Part shown: piece by piece, positions 28,006 to 36,511 of the stretch
How positions within the stretch are numbered: position 1 is the first letter of the stretch
How the letters are laid out: the number at the start of each line of letters is the position of its first letter
NCBI RefSeq assembly: GCF_001692325.1
Contig: NZ_LXKN01000001.1
Location: 1,240,001-1,304,000, forward strand
Origin: Rhizobium sp. AC27/96
Lineage (GTDB): Bacteria; Pseudomonadota; Alphaproteobacteria; Rhizobiales; Rhizobiaceae
Length of the DNA stretch: 64,000 nucleotides
Direction of reading: 5' to 3'
Notes under the pieces: generated by a model
What the model was told of the DNA's origin: nothing
What the model saw: only the letters and a program-made list of their open reading frames with translations
Databases searched by the model: none
Translations under genes and position numbers: made by a program

Positions 28006-29934
28006 TTGGTCGATCTGGTCATTGGTTCCGCCTTGGCGGGCAGGCTCGCTTTTTTCCAGAAGATCGGCGCGGCAAGACAGCAATCAAATGTCCTGCGCCA
28101 GATTCTGAGCCTTGGCCTCACCATAGTGCTGGCGCTATCGCTGGTCGTCGGCGTCGAATGGATCGCGCGCGGCGAATTCTCGACTGTACTCCCGTATCTG
28201 TTTTCTCTATCCCGCCCCGGCTTCACCACCATCGGCATTGTCATGCTGGTGATGCTTGTGGCGGACGCGATCTTCGGCCGGGCCCATCTGTCCGTCCTGA
28301 TCGTCGCGCCTCTGCTGCTGGTCCCCGCCTTCATTTCCAGCCAGAAGCAAAACTATCTTTCCGATCCGCTTTACCCGTCCGATTTCCTGTTTGCACGGCA
28401 GATCATGGAACTACTGCCGGTCATGGTGCGCGATCGTCCGTGGACCGCGGCAGCGCTCGTCATTGGTCTTGTCGCGGCGCTGGCAGCGCTTGCTTTTCTG
28501 TGGCGCCACGCCTGGCGGCATGCTGCTACCTTGTCCCGAAAGGCACGGGTAGTCCGGCTGTCGGTCTGTCTGCCACTGGCTGCGGTCTTCATCTCGCAGA
28601 TGGACCCGACGCAATATTCCTTAATCCGCGAGAAGCTGCGCATCATCCCGATCGTCTGGGATCAGAAGGAAAATTACACCTATAACGGCTTCGTCATCGC
28701 CTTCTCGCTGAACCTGCCGATGGCAGACGTCAAATCCCCGGCGGGTTACGGGCCGGACGCGATCGATGCAATACCGGCGCGAAACTATGGCTATCTCTCC
28801 GGCCCTCGCCAGAAGCCTGATGTTATCATGCTGATGAGCGAATCCCTTTGGGATCCAACGCGACTTTCCAATGTCGGCTTCACGCCCGACCCGATGCCGA
28901 CGATCCGTGCCCGGCAATCAGGAAATGTCTTTTCGCCTGAGTTCGGCGGCATGACGGCCAATGTGGAATTCGAGGCGCTGACCGGCTTTTCCAATGCCTT
29001 CCTGCCCTATGGCAGCATCCCCTATCAGCAATATGTCCGCCGCCCCATGCCCTCGCTCGCGACTTTCTTCCGGGCAGAAGGCTACGCTGCCCGCGCGCTC
29101 CATCCGTTCAGCGGCTGGTTCTGGAACCGCAACGAAGTCTATAGGGCTTTCGGCTTCGAGGAATTCCACACCGAGGAAACACTGCCGGCAATGGAAAAGC
29201 GCGGCATGTTCGCTTCCGATGACTCCCTGCTGAAGGAGATCATGCGCGAGGGCGATGGGGCCGAAAAGCCGTTCTTCTTTTTCGCTGTCACCCTTCAGGG
29301 ACATGGTCCCTATGAAGCCAATCGCTACGCCCGGAACACGGTGAATATCGCCGGCAATCTGAATGACGATGACCGGGAAACGCTTGCCACCTATGCACAG
29401 GGCGTTCGCGAAGCCGATGACAGTTTGAAGATGCTGATGGATTGGGCTGAAAAGCGCGACCGCGAAACCATCATTGTCCTCTGGGGCGATCATCTGCCGC
29501 CGCTCGGCAGCGTCTATCCGAACACCGGCTACATGCCGCAGCAGGTCGCCACCCGCAAGGCGCCGCTCGACATCATGAAGCAGGAGCATGAAACACCGCT
29601 GGTCATCTGGTCGAGCAAGAAGGGCGTGCGCAAGGATATCGGCACCATCAGCCCGTCGCAGCTCCCCTATCAGGTACTGAAAACAGCCGGATATGAGCAT
29701 CCGTTCTACACCGGCTTCCTCGGCCGCGTGCAGAAGAAATACGACATCGTCGACCGCTATCAGCTCGCGACACGCGACAACCAGACATTCCCCGATTGGT
29801 CGCGCAAGGAGGGGGATATCGATCCGATGATACGGGACTACCGCTATCTGCAGCATGATGCAATGTTCGGACGGGAGTATGGCTTGGAACGCTTCTTCCC
29901 GTCACATAGTTCACTGATTACAGAGGGCAGCTAG
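28006..29934 (+). CDS. LTA synthase family phosphoglycerol transferase-like membrane protein
   Basis: 642 residues from a TTG start with GGAG six bases upstream. About five transmembrane segments lie within the first 210 residues, followed by a periplasmic sulfatase-fold domain: M-S-E-S-L-W-D, the probable nucleophile T317 in G-M-T-A-N-V-E-F-E, and the metal ligands in L-W-G-D-H-L-P-P. The family includes LtaS and the OpgB/CgmB enzymes that add phosphoglycerol to periplasmic glucans. In a rhizobium a role in decorating cyclic beta-glucan with phosphoglycerol is plausible, but not shown by the sequence. It appears monocistronic. Confidence 0.85.
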   Translation: MVDLVIGSALAGRLAFFQKIGAARQQSNVLRQILSLGLTIVLALSLVVGVEWIARGEFSTVLPYLFSLSRPGFTTIGIVMLVMLVADAIFGRAHLSVLIVAPLLLVPAFISSQKQNYLSDPLYPSDFLFARQIMELLPVMVRDRPWTAAALVIGLVAALAALAFLWRHAWRHAATLSRKARVVRLSVCLPLAAVFISQMDPTQYSLIREKLRIIPIVWDQKENYTYNGFVIAFSLNLPMADVKSPAGYGPDAIDAIPARNYGYLSGPRQKPDVIMLMSESLWDPTRLSNVGFTPDPMPTIRARQSGNVFSPEFGGMTANVEFEALTGFSNAFLPYGSIPYQQYVRRPMPSLATFFRAEGYAARALHPFSGWFWNRNEVYRAFGFEEFHTEETLPAMEKRGMFASDDSLLKEIMREGDGAEKPFFFFAVTLQGHGPYEANRYARNTVNIAGNLNDDDRETLATYAQGVREADDSLKMLMDWAEKRDRETIIVLWGDHLPPLGSVYPNTGYMPQQVATRKAPLDIMKQEHETPLVIWSSKKGVRKDIGTISPSQLPYQVLKTAGYEHPFYTGFLGRVQKKYDIVDRYQLATRDNQTFPDWSRKEGDIDPMIRDYRYLQHDAMFGREYGLERFFPSHSSLITEGS

Positions 29935-29937
29935 CGG

Positions 29938-29964
29938 ATCGAGCTAAAATTCCAGCGGCTCGAT
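29938..29964. terminator. Possible hairpin after the LTA synthase-like gene
   Basis: ATCGAGC/GCTCGAT, a 7-bp stem with a 13-base loop, starting 4 bp after the stop. No T-run follows. It also overlaps the end of a small minus-strand reading frame (29944-30021). Confidence 0.35.
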
Positions 29965-30021
29965 GCGAACATGTGGCGTGCCTGAAGCGCAGGCGCAGCC
30001 GGCAACTCCAGACACGTTCAT
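29944..30021 (-). CDS. Possible 25-residue small protein
   Basis: An ATG at 30021, 8 bp after the stop codon of the alpha/beta hydrolase gene and preceded by GTGGG, opens a 25-codon frame ending in TAG. The peptide contains a G-C-A-C-A-S-G motif and ends P-H-V-R-I-E-P-L-E-F. It looks more protein-like than random sequence, but there is no comparative evidence. It could be a genuine small protein or the remains of a larger gene. Confidence 0.25.
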   Translation of the reverse strand: MNVSGVAGCACASGTPHVRIEPLEF

Positions 30022-30028
30022 CGACCCA

Positions 30029-30724
30029 CTAGCTGGCGGTCGCGACGGCAGCCTCGTCAATCAAGGCAACGACTTCCACCGGCTTGGAAGCAAGTGACGC
30101 ATGGCCGGCGTCCAGCGTGATAATTTTCCTTGCGCCCAGCCGCTCGGCCATCCACCGCTCGTTTTCAGGGGAAATCATCCGATCCTGGCTGGAGATCTGG
30201 TACCAGGATGGCTTCTTCTTCCATGCTGGCGCGGTGATCGTGTTTCCAAAAGTGCTGGCAAGCGGCGCCTTCTGCGTCACCGCCATCACCAGCGCCTCGT
30301 CCGCACTCAGATCCTGGCAAAAACTCTCGTGGAATTTATCCTGTTTTACCCAGAGATAACCGTCACTGTCGGGGGCTAGGTTTGCCGCGGCCACCGGCGG
30401 GCGGTTTGCCGTTATGCCGCCGGGGCTCTCGCCAGCATCGGGAGCAAAGGCCGCAATATAGACAAGGCCGACCACATTCGGCTGGTCGCCGGCTTCGGTG
30501 ATCACGGCGCCACCATAGGAGTGGCCGACCAGCAATACCGGTCCATCCTGCTGCGCGATCATCTTGCGGGTACGTTCGGCATCATCGGCAAGCGAGGTCA
30601 GCGGATTTTCGACCGCATGGAGAGATTGATAGCCCTTCGCCGCCAGCCCGACGATGACCTTGCTCCAGTGAGCTGCGCCACCCCAGAAGCCATGCACCAA
30701 GATAATTGTCGGTTTATTCGGCAT
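30029..30724 (-). CDS. Alpha/beta hydrolase (EstC-like)
   Basis: 231 residues from the ATG at 30724, with GGGAG upstream; the longer frame to 30835 is rejected. L-V-H-G-F-W-G-G-A-A-H-W forms the oxyanion region, the nucleophile is S69 in G-H-S-Y-G-G, and a late D-A-G-H-A-S holds the catalytic His. This is the small cytoplasmic esterase/pyrethroid-hydrolase-like group of alpha/beta hydrolases. Substrate unknown. It is divergent from the DUF1003 gene. Confidence 0.87.
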   Translation of the reverse strand: MPNKPTIILVHGFWGGAAHWSKVIVGLAAKGYQSLHAVENPLTSLADDAERTRKMIAQQDGPVLLVGHSYGGAVITEAGDQPNVVGLVYIAAFAPDAGESPGGITANRPPVAAANLAPDSDGYLWVKQDKFHESFCQDLSADEALVMAVTQKAPLASTFGNTITAPAWKKKPSWYQISSQDRMISPENERWMAERLGARKIITLDAGHASLASKPVEVVALIDEAAVATAS

Positions 30725-31022
30725 GATCCGTATCTCCCAATCATTTAGATGTTGTGGTTGGACGAAGGGTCTAAAGGCCGGCGTTCCGGGGAACGGCCCC
30801 GCAGGCTGCGTGTCGAATGACCTTAGCACAGGCATCCTAGGGACGGTAGTTGACGGTGCTGTGACGCATAAACCGCAGGTTCTATCCGGCTCGCCGCCGC
30901 TATCTGCAAGGCAGGGCCAAGGCTGGATTCACCCGATCAAAGCACCGGCTTTTTGCGTTGCATTTTCATTGGCCAGTCGAATACTTGACATCGAATAGCG
31001 ACCAAGCCCCCGGAGTGTCCCC
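30725..31022. other. Divergent intergenic region
   Basis: 298 bp between the hydrolase and the DUF1003 gene. It contains the short palindrome GTTCC-GG-GGAAC around 30784-30795, and no convincing gene, promoter pair or riboswitch that I can name. Confidence 0.5.
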
Positions 31023-31559
31023 ATGCATAATTTGCCCAATTTCGTCCATCTGCATTTCGACAAGACAGCCGACGAACTCGGCGAGACGGAAAAGCGCGTG
31101 CTGAAGAAAGCGCACGAGCGCAAGATTGTTTCGACCGATATCAACGCGGCCTTCTCCGCAAATGCATCCTATGGCGAACGCCTCGCTGACGGCATCGCCC
31201 GCGTCGGTGGTTCCTGGTCGTTCATCGTCGGCTTCTTGTTGTTCCTGGTCTTCTGGTGCGTCGTCAATACCGTCATTCTCCTCACCCGCGCCTTCGACCC
31301 CTACCCTTTCATCTTCCTCAACCTCGTCCTCTCCATGCTCGCCGCCATCCAGGCTCCGATCATCATGATGTCGCAAAACCGCCAGACCGAGCGCGACCGC
31401 TTCGAGGCCGCCAAGGATTACGAGGTCAATCTCAAGGCCGAGCTTGAGGTCCTGTCATTGCACCAGAAGATAGATATGCAGGTGCTGGCGGAGCTTTCCG
31501 TGGTCAAAGAGGAAATCGCGAAGCTGAGCAGGCTGGTTGCGGAGAGAAACGGAGCCTGA
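31023..31559 (+). CDS. DUF1003 membrane protein
   Basis: 178 residues. Two closely spaced transmembrane segments lie at about 63-83 and 93-113, with the DUF1003 hallmarks A-D-G-I-A-R-V-G-G-S-W-S-F-I and the F-D-P-Y-P-F-I-F-L-N-L-V-L-S-M-L-A-A-I-Q-A-P hairpin, then N-R-Q-T-E-R-D-R and a coiled-coil C-terminal helix. The family is widespread and of unknown function. The ATG follows CCGGAG. Confidence 0.88.
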   Translation: MHNLPNFVHLHFDKTADELGETEKRVLKKAHERKIVSTDINAAFSANASYGERLADGIARVGGSWSFIVGFLLFLVFWCVVNTVILLTRAFDPYPFIFLNLVLSMLAAIQAPIIMMSQNRQTERDRFEAAKDYEVNLKAELEVLSLHQKIDMQVLAELSVVKEEIAKLSRLVAERNGA

Positions 31560-31590
31560 GGCGTCCGTCCTCCTCGATAGCGCTCGGAAA

Positions 31591-31619
31591 TTGACTTCTG
31601 AGTACGCTTTCTGTAATTT
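31591..31619 (+). promoter_or_regulatory. Predicted sigma-70 promoter of the toxin-antitoxin operon
   Basis: TTGACT at 31591-31596 and TAATTT at 31614-31619 with 17 bp between them, 26 bp before the antitoxin ATG. The -10 overlaps the inverted repeat at 31610-31630. Confidence 0.55.
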
Positions 31620-31630
31620 TGTAATACAGA
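31610..31630. promoter_or_regulatory. Candidate antitoxin operator
   Basis: The inverted repeat TCTGTA-N9-TACAGA overlaps the predicted -10 and lies 14 bp upstream of the antitoxin start. Ribbon-helix-helix antitoxins usually bind such sites to repress their own operon. Confidence 0.55.
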
Positions 31631-31644
31631 AGGAGAAAAAGGTG

Positions 31645-31908
31645 ATGAAAAATCAACAAGGACTTTCAGACCCGATCACCCTCCGGGTACCTACAGATAT
31701 ACTTGCAGAAATCGAGGAGATCGCACAAGTTTGCGAGCGAACGCGCAGTTGGGTCTTTGTGCGAGCGCTCAAATCCTATCTGGCGGCAGAAGGGCGCGAA
31801 GTGTTGGAGATCGCAAAGGCTCGGCGGGAAATGGCGAACGGCGAAGCCTATGATCTTGATGATGTGATCAACGAAGTCGCAAGCACGATCAAAGGGGCCG
31901 CTGCTTGA
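31645..31908 (+). CDS. CopG/ParD-type ribbon-helix-helix antitoxin
   Basis: 87 residues from the ATG at 31645 (AGGAG upstream; the GTG just before is less likely). The N-terminal beta-strand I-T-L-R-V-P and the helices E-I-E-E-I-A-Q-V-C-E-R-T-R-S-W-V-F-V-R-A-L-K-S form a ribbon-helix-helix DNA-binding fold. The acidic C-terminal part would wrap the toxin. Its TGA overlaps the toxin's TTG start, so the two are translationally coupled. The AT-rich leader differs from the neighbours and suggests acquisition. Confidence 0.87.
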   Translation: MKNQQGLSDPITLRVPTDILAEIEEIAQVCERTRSWVFVRALKSYLAAEGREVLEIAKARREMANGEAYDLDDVINEVASTIKGAAA

Positions 31909-32234
31909 AAAGAATTCGTCTTTCGGCCGGCGCGAAAGCCTATATCAAGTCGGAAGCGCAATATCTGAAAGATAGAAGCCCAGCTGCGGCCCTCCGCTTC
32001 CTCGACGATCTGAACAGGCTCAAGACAAACCTGCTTCTTTTTCCTCAGATGGGTTTTTCAAGCAGCGAACTGCCAATCCCGGGCGTCTTGCGATTTGTCA
32101 TGGGAGACTATCTCGTCGATTACGAAACAGCCGGTGACCTGATAGAGATCAGAGCCATTCGCCACGGCCACCAAAGACCACCGGTCCAGCCGATCGATGA
32201 TGATTTCGACTACGAAGATGATAACTCCAGATAG
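31905..32234 (+). CDS. RelE/ParE-family toxin
   Basis: 109 residues from a TTG start overlapping the antitoxin stop by 4 bp. The pattern R-L-S-A-G-A-K-A-Y-I-K, A-A-L-R-F-L-D-D-L, F-P-Q-M-G, V-M-G-D-Y-L-V-D-Y and the terminal I-E-I-R-A-I-R-H-G-H-Q-R is typical of ParE/RelE toxins. ParE members poison gyrase and RelE members cleave mRNA; which applies here cannot be told. An acidic tail (D-D-D-F-D-Y-E-D-D) extends beyond the usual end. Confidence 0.88.
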   Translation: MKRIRLSAGAKAYIKSEAQYLKDRSPAAALRFLDDLNRLKTNLLLFPQMGFSSSELPIPGVLRFVMGDYLVDYETAGDLIEIRAIRHGHQRPPVQPIDDDFDYEDDNSR

Positions 32235-32264
32235 CCCAAGACCAATTGGCGATATCAAGTTTTG

Positions 32265-32690
32265 TCAGTCCGAAGAGCCTGCAGTCGCCAATCCCGGCCG
32301 TCCCTGCCTGTATTGCGGCAACCCGTCGGTGATCTCGTAATAGTCACCCTTGTCGGCACAATAGATATGATAGGAAATCTCGACGCCGGTGGGCTGGTCG
32401 AAGAGCCCGGCCATGATCGAGATTTCCTCGGCACCGTCAGCCGCCCAAAACAATGCCGAGCCGCAGGTCTTGCAGAAACCGCGGCGGGCAAATGTGCTGG
32501 CGCGATACCAGGTGATCGCCTCTTCTCCCTCGATGACAAGGTTGGCGATCGGCACGTTGGTGGCTGCGTAATAGAGCCCGGTCTGCTTGCGGCATTGCGA
32601 GCAGTGGCAGGCCACGACCTCCCGCAGCTTACCGTGTGTCTTGAAGCGTACGCCGCCGCATAGGCAGGCTCCCGTGTGTTCATCGGTCAT
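32265..32690 (-). CDS. GFA family (CENP-V/GFA) zinc-binding protein
   Basis: 141 residues from the ATG at 32690. Zinc-binding Cys are in the standard order: C-L-C-G-G-V-R-F, C-H-C-S-Q-C-R-K and F-C-K-T-C-G-S. The family is named after glutathione-dependent formaldehyde-activating enzyme, but most members have no proven activity. It is convergent with the toxin gene and looks like a single-gene unit. Confidence 0.9.
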   Translation of the reverse strand: MTDEHTGACLCGGVRFKTHGKLREVVACHCSQCRKQTGLYYAATNVPIANLVIEGEEAITWYRASTFARRGFCKTCGSALFWAADGAEEISIMAGLFDQPTGVEISYHIYCADKGDYYEITDGLPQYRQGRPGLATAGSSD

Positions 32691-32795
32691 GATCGTTCCC
32701 CTTTTCAAGGAAACTTCCCGAGAACGGCATGCGGGTCAATCTCAAAGAAATGAAGCGCATCTTCAGCCGGATTGATCCGTCCGCCACAAATGGAA

Positions 32796-32820
32796 ACGGG
32801 CCGGCTTTTCGCCGGCCCGT
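32796..32820 (-). terminator. Terminator after the DAHP synthase gene
   Basis: ACGGGCCGGC/GCCGGCCCGT, a perfect 10-bp stem with a 5-base loop, 28 bp after the minus-strand stop codon, followed on that strand by TTTCCATTT. Confidence 0.75.
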
Positions 32821-32847
32821 CTGGATAATTTGCAAAGCTGATTTCAA

Positions 32848-34230
32848 TCAGCCGTGGGCGCGCAGACGCTTCTCGTCGCGGCCGCCCTTCATCCGCTCGG
32901 CAAGCAGGAAGGCAAGCTCGAGCGCCTGGTCGGCATTGAGGCGCGGGTCACAATGGGTGTGGTAGCGATCCTGCAAGTCCTCGGCGCCGACAGCGCGGGC
33001 GCCACCGGTGCACTCGGTCACGTCCTTGCCGGTCATCTCGATGTGGATGCCGCCCGGATGCGTGCCTTCCGCGCGATGGATCTGGAAGAAGCTTTCGACT
33101 TCCGACAGGATCCGTTCGAACGGACGGGTCTTGTAGTTGTTGAGCGTGATCGTGTTGCCGTGCATCGGATCGCACGACCAGACGACCTTGCGGCCCTCCT
33201 TCTCGACAGCGCGGATGAGGCGCGGCAGGTTGTCGGCAACCTTGTCGTGGCCGAAGCGGCAAATCAGCGTCAGCCGGCCGGCTTCGTTCTGCGGGTTCAG
33301 GATGTCGATCAGGTTGATGAGATCATCCGCCTGCAGCGAAGGACCGCACTTCAAACCGATCGGGTTCTTGATCCCGCGGAAATACTCGACATGCGCATGG
33401 TCGGCCTGGCGGGTACGGTCACCGATCCAGAGCATATGGCCCGAGGTCGCGTACCAATCGCCGGTCGTGGAGTCGACGCGGGTGAAGGCTTCTTCATAGC
33501 CCAGAAGCAGCGCCTCGTGGCTGGTGAAGAAATCGGTTTCGCGCAGGCTCGCATTGCTCTCGGCGGTGATGCCGATCGCGCGCATGAAATCCATGGTCTC
33601 GCCGATGCGATCGGCAAGCTTGCGGTAGCGCTCGCCCTGCGGGCTGTCCTTGACGAAGCCTAGCATCCACTTCTGGACGTTTTCGAGGTTGGCATAGCCA
33701 CCCATGGCGAAGGCGCGCAGCAGGTTGAGCGTCGCGGCAGACTGGCGATAAGCCATCATCTGACGCTCCGGATTGGGGATGCGCGACTCTTCGTTGAAGT
33801 CGATGCCGTTGATGATATCGCCGCGATAGCTCGGCAGGGAGACACCATTCAGCGTCTCGATGTTCGAAGAGCGCGGCTTGGCGAACTGGCCGGCGATACG
33901 ACCAACCTTCACCACCGGCAGCTGCGCACCAAACGTCAGCACGACAGCCATCTGAAGGAAGGCGCGGAAGAAGTCGCGAATGTTGTCCGCGCCGTGTTCC
34001 GCGAAGCTTTCAGCGCAATCGCCGCCCTGCAGCAGGAAACCGTTGCCTTCGGCGACATTGGCCAGATGCGCCTTCAGACGGCGGGCTTCGCCGGCAAAAA
34101 CCAGCGGCGGATAGCTTGCGAGCTGTGCTTCGGTGTCTGCTAGCGCTGCTTTATCCGGAAAATCCGGCACCTGCTGGATCGGTTTCTGCCGCCAACTGCT
34201 GGGTGTCCAATTCTGTGCCATCTCACTCAC
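32848..34230 (-). CDS. Class II 3-deoxy-7-phosphoheptulonate (DAHP) synthase
   Basis: 460 residues, the normal size of the plant/bacterial type II enzyme. Diagnostic motifs are [11 protein letters not shown] near the N-terminus, [17 protein letters not shown], the central [11 protein letters not shown], and [10 protein letters not shown]. It condenses phosphoenolpyruvate and erythrose 4-phosphate in the first step of the shikimate pathway. It stands alone with its own terminator. Confidence 0.95.
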   Translation of the reverse strand: MSEMAQNWTPSSWRQKPIQQVPDFPDKAALADTEAQLASYPPLVFAGEARRLKAHLANVAEGNGFLLQGGDCAESFAEHGADNIRDFFRAFLQMAVVLTFGAQLPVVKVGRIAGQFAKPRSSNIETLNGVSLPSYRGDIINGIDFNEESRIPNPERQMMAYRQSAATLNLLRAFAMGGYANLENVQKWMLGFVKDSPQGERYRKLADRIGETMDFMRAIGITAESNASLRETDFFTSHEALLLGYEEAFTRVDSTTGDWYATSGHMLWIGDRTRQADHAHVEYFRGIKNPIGLKCGPSLQADDLINLIDILNPQNEAGRLTLICRFGHDKVADNLPRLIRAVEKEGRKVVWSCDPMHGNTITLNNYKTRPFERILSEVESFFQIHRAEGTHPGGIHIEMTGKDVTECTGGARAVGAEDLQDRYHTHCDPRLNADQALELAFLLAERMKGGRDEKRLRAHG

Positions 34231-34374
34231 CTGCTTGCGCGCCCGGTCTTTGCCGGGCGTCCCGTCGTCGTAAATAACGCGCGCTTATAAACCTTTGCCG
34301 CCCGCTTGCAAAGGCGGGCAAACTACTGTGCTGATCTTTTGTGGCGCGGGCGATAACTGCACCAAAGCGAGGTG

Positions 34375-35760
34375 TTACACGCGCTCGCCATTGCGGATGC
34401 GGTAGCTCGGCGAATACATCGTCACCAGTTCTTCCGACGCGGTGGGATGAACGGCCATGGTGCGATCGAAATCGTCCTTGGTGCAGCCGGCCTTCAGCGT
34501 AATGCCGAGCAGCTGCGCCATCTCGCCGGCATCATGGCCGAGAATATGAGCGCCGATCACCTTGCGGTCAGCAGTATTGACGATCAGCTTCATGATCATC
34601 TTTTCGGTACGTCCCGAAAGCGTCGCCTTCATCGGCCGGAACTGAGCACGATAGACTTCGAGTTCCGGATAGCGCTTGGCCGCATCTTCTTCGCTGAGGC
34701 CGACCGTACCGATCTCCGGCTGTGAGAACACGGCTGTCGGGATCAGTTCGTGATCCGGCCGCGTCGGATTGTTCTTGTAGACGGTCTCGATAAAGCACAT
34801 GGCTTCATGGATCGCGACGGGCGTCAGCTGTACCCGGTCGGTGACGTCGCCAAGCGCATAGATATTCGGCACGGATGTGCGCGAATACTCGTCAACGACA
34901 ACAGCGCCCTGCTCGTTGACCGCTACGCCGGCGGCTTCCAGGCCGAGGCTTTCCGTATTCGGCATACGGCCAAGCGCCAGCATAACGGTGTCAACCGTCA
35001 GGCTCTTGTCGTTCTTCGTCTGGACATGGAGCCTATTTTCCACCTTCTCCACGCTCTGGATGATGTCGTGGCAGAGAATGCGGATGCCTTTCTCCTCCAT
35101 CGCCTCATGCAGACCCTTCCGCAGGTCCTGGTCGAACCGCGAGAGGATCTCGGCGCCGCGATAGATCAGCGTCGTCTCGACGCCGAGACCATGGAAGATA
35201 TTCGCGAATTCGACGGCGATATAGCCGCCGCCGGCAATCAGGATCGACTTCGGCAATTCCTCAAGATGGAAAGCTTCGTTCGACGAGATGCAAAACTCAT
35301 GACCGGGCAACGCCGTATGCAGGTTCGGCCTGCCGCCGGTGGCAATGACGATGGTTTCGGCCGTCACCGTCTGGCCGGTCTTCAGCAGCTTGACCGTATG
35401 GGCATCCACCAGTTCGGCGCGGGTGTCGAAGATCTCGGCCTTGGCGTTATCGAGCCCCTTGCGATAAAGGCCTTCCAGGCGAGCAATTTCCTTGTCTTTG
35501 GCCGCAATCAGCTTCTTCCAGTCGAAGCTGCTCTCGCCGACCGTCCAGCCGTAGCCGGCCGCGTCCTCGAAATGCTCGCTGTATTGCGAGGCATAGACGA
35601 ACAGCTTTTTCGGTACGCAGCCGCGAATGACGCAGGTGCCGCCATAGCGATACTCCTCGGCGATCCCGACCTTCTTGCCGAGCGATGCGGCCACGCGCGC
35701 GCCGCGCACGCCGCCGGAGCCGCCGCCAATCACGAAAAGGTCGAAATCAAACGAAGGCAT
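34375..35760 (-). CDS. gor: Glutathione-disulfide reductase
   Basis: 461 residues. The FAD-binding G-G-G-S-G-G at 12-17 is followed by the redox-active disulfide C43/C48 in G-T-C-V-I-R-G-C-V-P-K-K. There is a central NADPH Rossmann motif G-G-G-Y-I-A-V-E-F, the Y-A-L-G-D-V-T motif and the C-terminal interface H-P-T-A-S-E-E. The Arg pair typical of NADPH (not NADH) binding appears as I-Y-R-G-A-E-I-L-S-R-F-D. It keeps glutathione reduced in the cytoplasm. Confidence 0.95.
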   Translation of the reverse strand: MPSFDFDLFVIGGGSGGVRGARVAASLGKKVGIAEEYRYGGTCVIRGCVPKKLFVYASQYSEHFEDAAGYGWTVGESSFDWKKLIAAKDKEIARLEGLYRKGLDNAKAEIFDTRAELVDAHTVKLLKTGQTVTAETIVIATGGRPNLHTALPGHEFCISSNEAFHLEELPKSILIAGGGYIAVEFANIFHGLGVETTLIYRGAEILSRFDQDLRKGLHEAMEEKGIRILCHDIIQSVEKVENRLHVQTKNDKSLTVDTVMLALGRMPNTESLGLEAAGVAVNEQGAVVVDEYSRTSVPNIYALGDVTDRVQLTPVAIHEAMCFIETVYKNNPTRPDHELIPTAVFSQPEIGTVGLSEEDAAKRYPELEVYRAQFRPMKATLSGRTEKMIMKLIVNTADRKVIGAHILGHDAGEMAQLLGITLKAGCTKDDFDRTMAVHPTASEELVTMYSPSYRIRNGERV

Positions 35761-35842
35761 GGATGGCTCCTGTAAACGTCAAAACGCGCGCGAAGCGCCA
35801 ATGGGGGTTGGCATTCATATAGGAAGTCGCGGCACAAAAAGA

Positions 35843-35868
35843 AAAGCCCGGAATGGTATCCGGGCTTT
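35843..35868 (-). terminator. Terminator after the rpiA-DUF2059 operon
   Basis: AAAGCCCGGA/TCCGGGCTTT, a perfect 10-bp stem with a 6-base loop, followed on the minus strand by TTCTTTTTG. It separates the operon from gor, which starts 83 bp further on. Confidence 0.85.
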
Positions 35869-35943
35869 GAATTTGTAACTGCTTGCGGATCATTCCGAAA
35901 ACGTGAAATTCCGCCTTGAGAACGACCTTGCGAAAAAGACAGC

Positions 35944-36498
35944 TTAAGGCTTCGCTGCAGGCTGTGCGGGCGCGCCTGCGTCCGGTGCGGCGACCGGCTG
36001 CTTCACGACCTTCTGCAAGGCGTCGTTGCTCTGGTTGGCGAGATCGCGCGAAATGCCCTGGCTCCAGATGTCAGCAGCCTTGTAGAGTTCGCGGGTTGCC
36101 AGCGGGCCGTCCTTCAGGAGCTTCTTGCCGGCTGCCGAATTGTAGAAATCGGCGATTGCCTTGAGTTCGTCGGCCGAAAAGGCCTTGGCATAGGTCACGG
36201 CGGCTTCACGTTCGAGATCGGCGCGGCGCGGTGCAAGAGCCAGTGCGGTGGCATCAACCGTGGAGTTGATCGCATCGCCGAAGTTCGGGTTGGCCTGGAT
36301 CATCGTGCTCTTCAGCTGCTCGGCCAGATTCGGCAGGATGTTGTCGAACTGATTGGTGATGCCGAGTGCGTTGATGGCGGCGCGTGCAGCCTTGATCTGA
36401 TCCTCGGAAACTTCCTGAGCGCTGACAGAGCCGAACGCAATGCCGGAAAGAAGAATGGTTGCAGCGGCAAAACGGCCAAGACCCGCAAATTTGATCAT
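35944..36498 (-). CDS. Secreted DUF2059 protein
   Basis: 184 residues from the ATG at 36498 (AGGAG 10 bp upstream). The signal peptide is M-I-K-F-A-G-L-G-R-F-A-A-A-T-I-L-L-S-G-I with a cut near V-S-A-Q. The mature helical part carries the DUF2059 hallmark Y-A-K-A-F-S-A-D-E-L-K-A-I-A-D-F-Y-N-S-A-A-G-K-K, ending in a Pro/Ala-rich tail. It is periplasmic, of unknown function, and lies 13 bp after rpiA. Confidence 0.87.
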   Translation of the reverse strand: MIKFAGLGRFAAATILLSGIAFGSVSAQEVSEDQIKAARAAINALGITNQFDNILPNLAEQLKSTMIQANPNFGDAINSTVDATALALAPRRADLEREAAVTYAKAFSADELKAIADFYNSAAGKKLLKDGPLATRELYKAADIWSQGISRDLANQSNDALQKVVKQPVAAPDAGAPAQPAAKP

Positions 36499-36511
36499 GA
36501 GATGAGTGCTC

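Noticed and set aside
30725..31022. Possible EcfG (GGAAC-N16-CGTT) promoter around the GTTCC-GG-GGAAC palindrome
   Set aside because: Neither strand has a CGTT-like second element at the right spacing.
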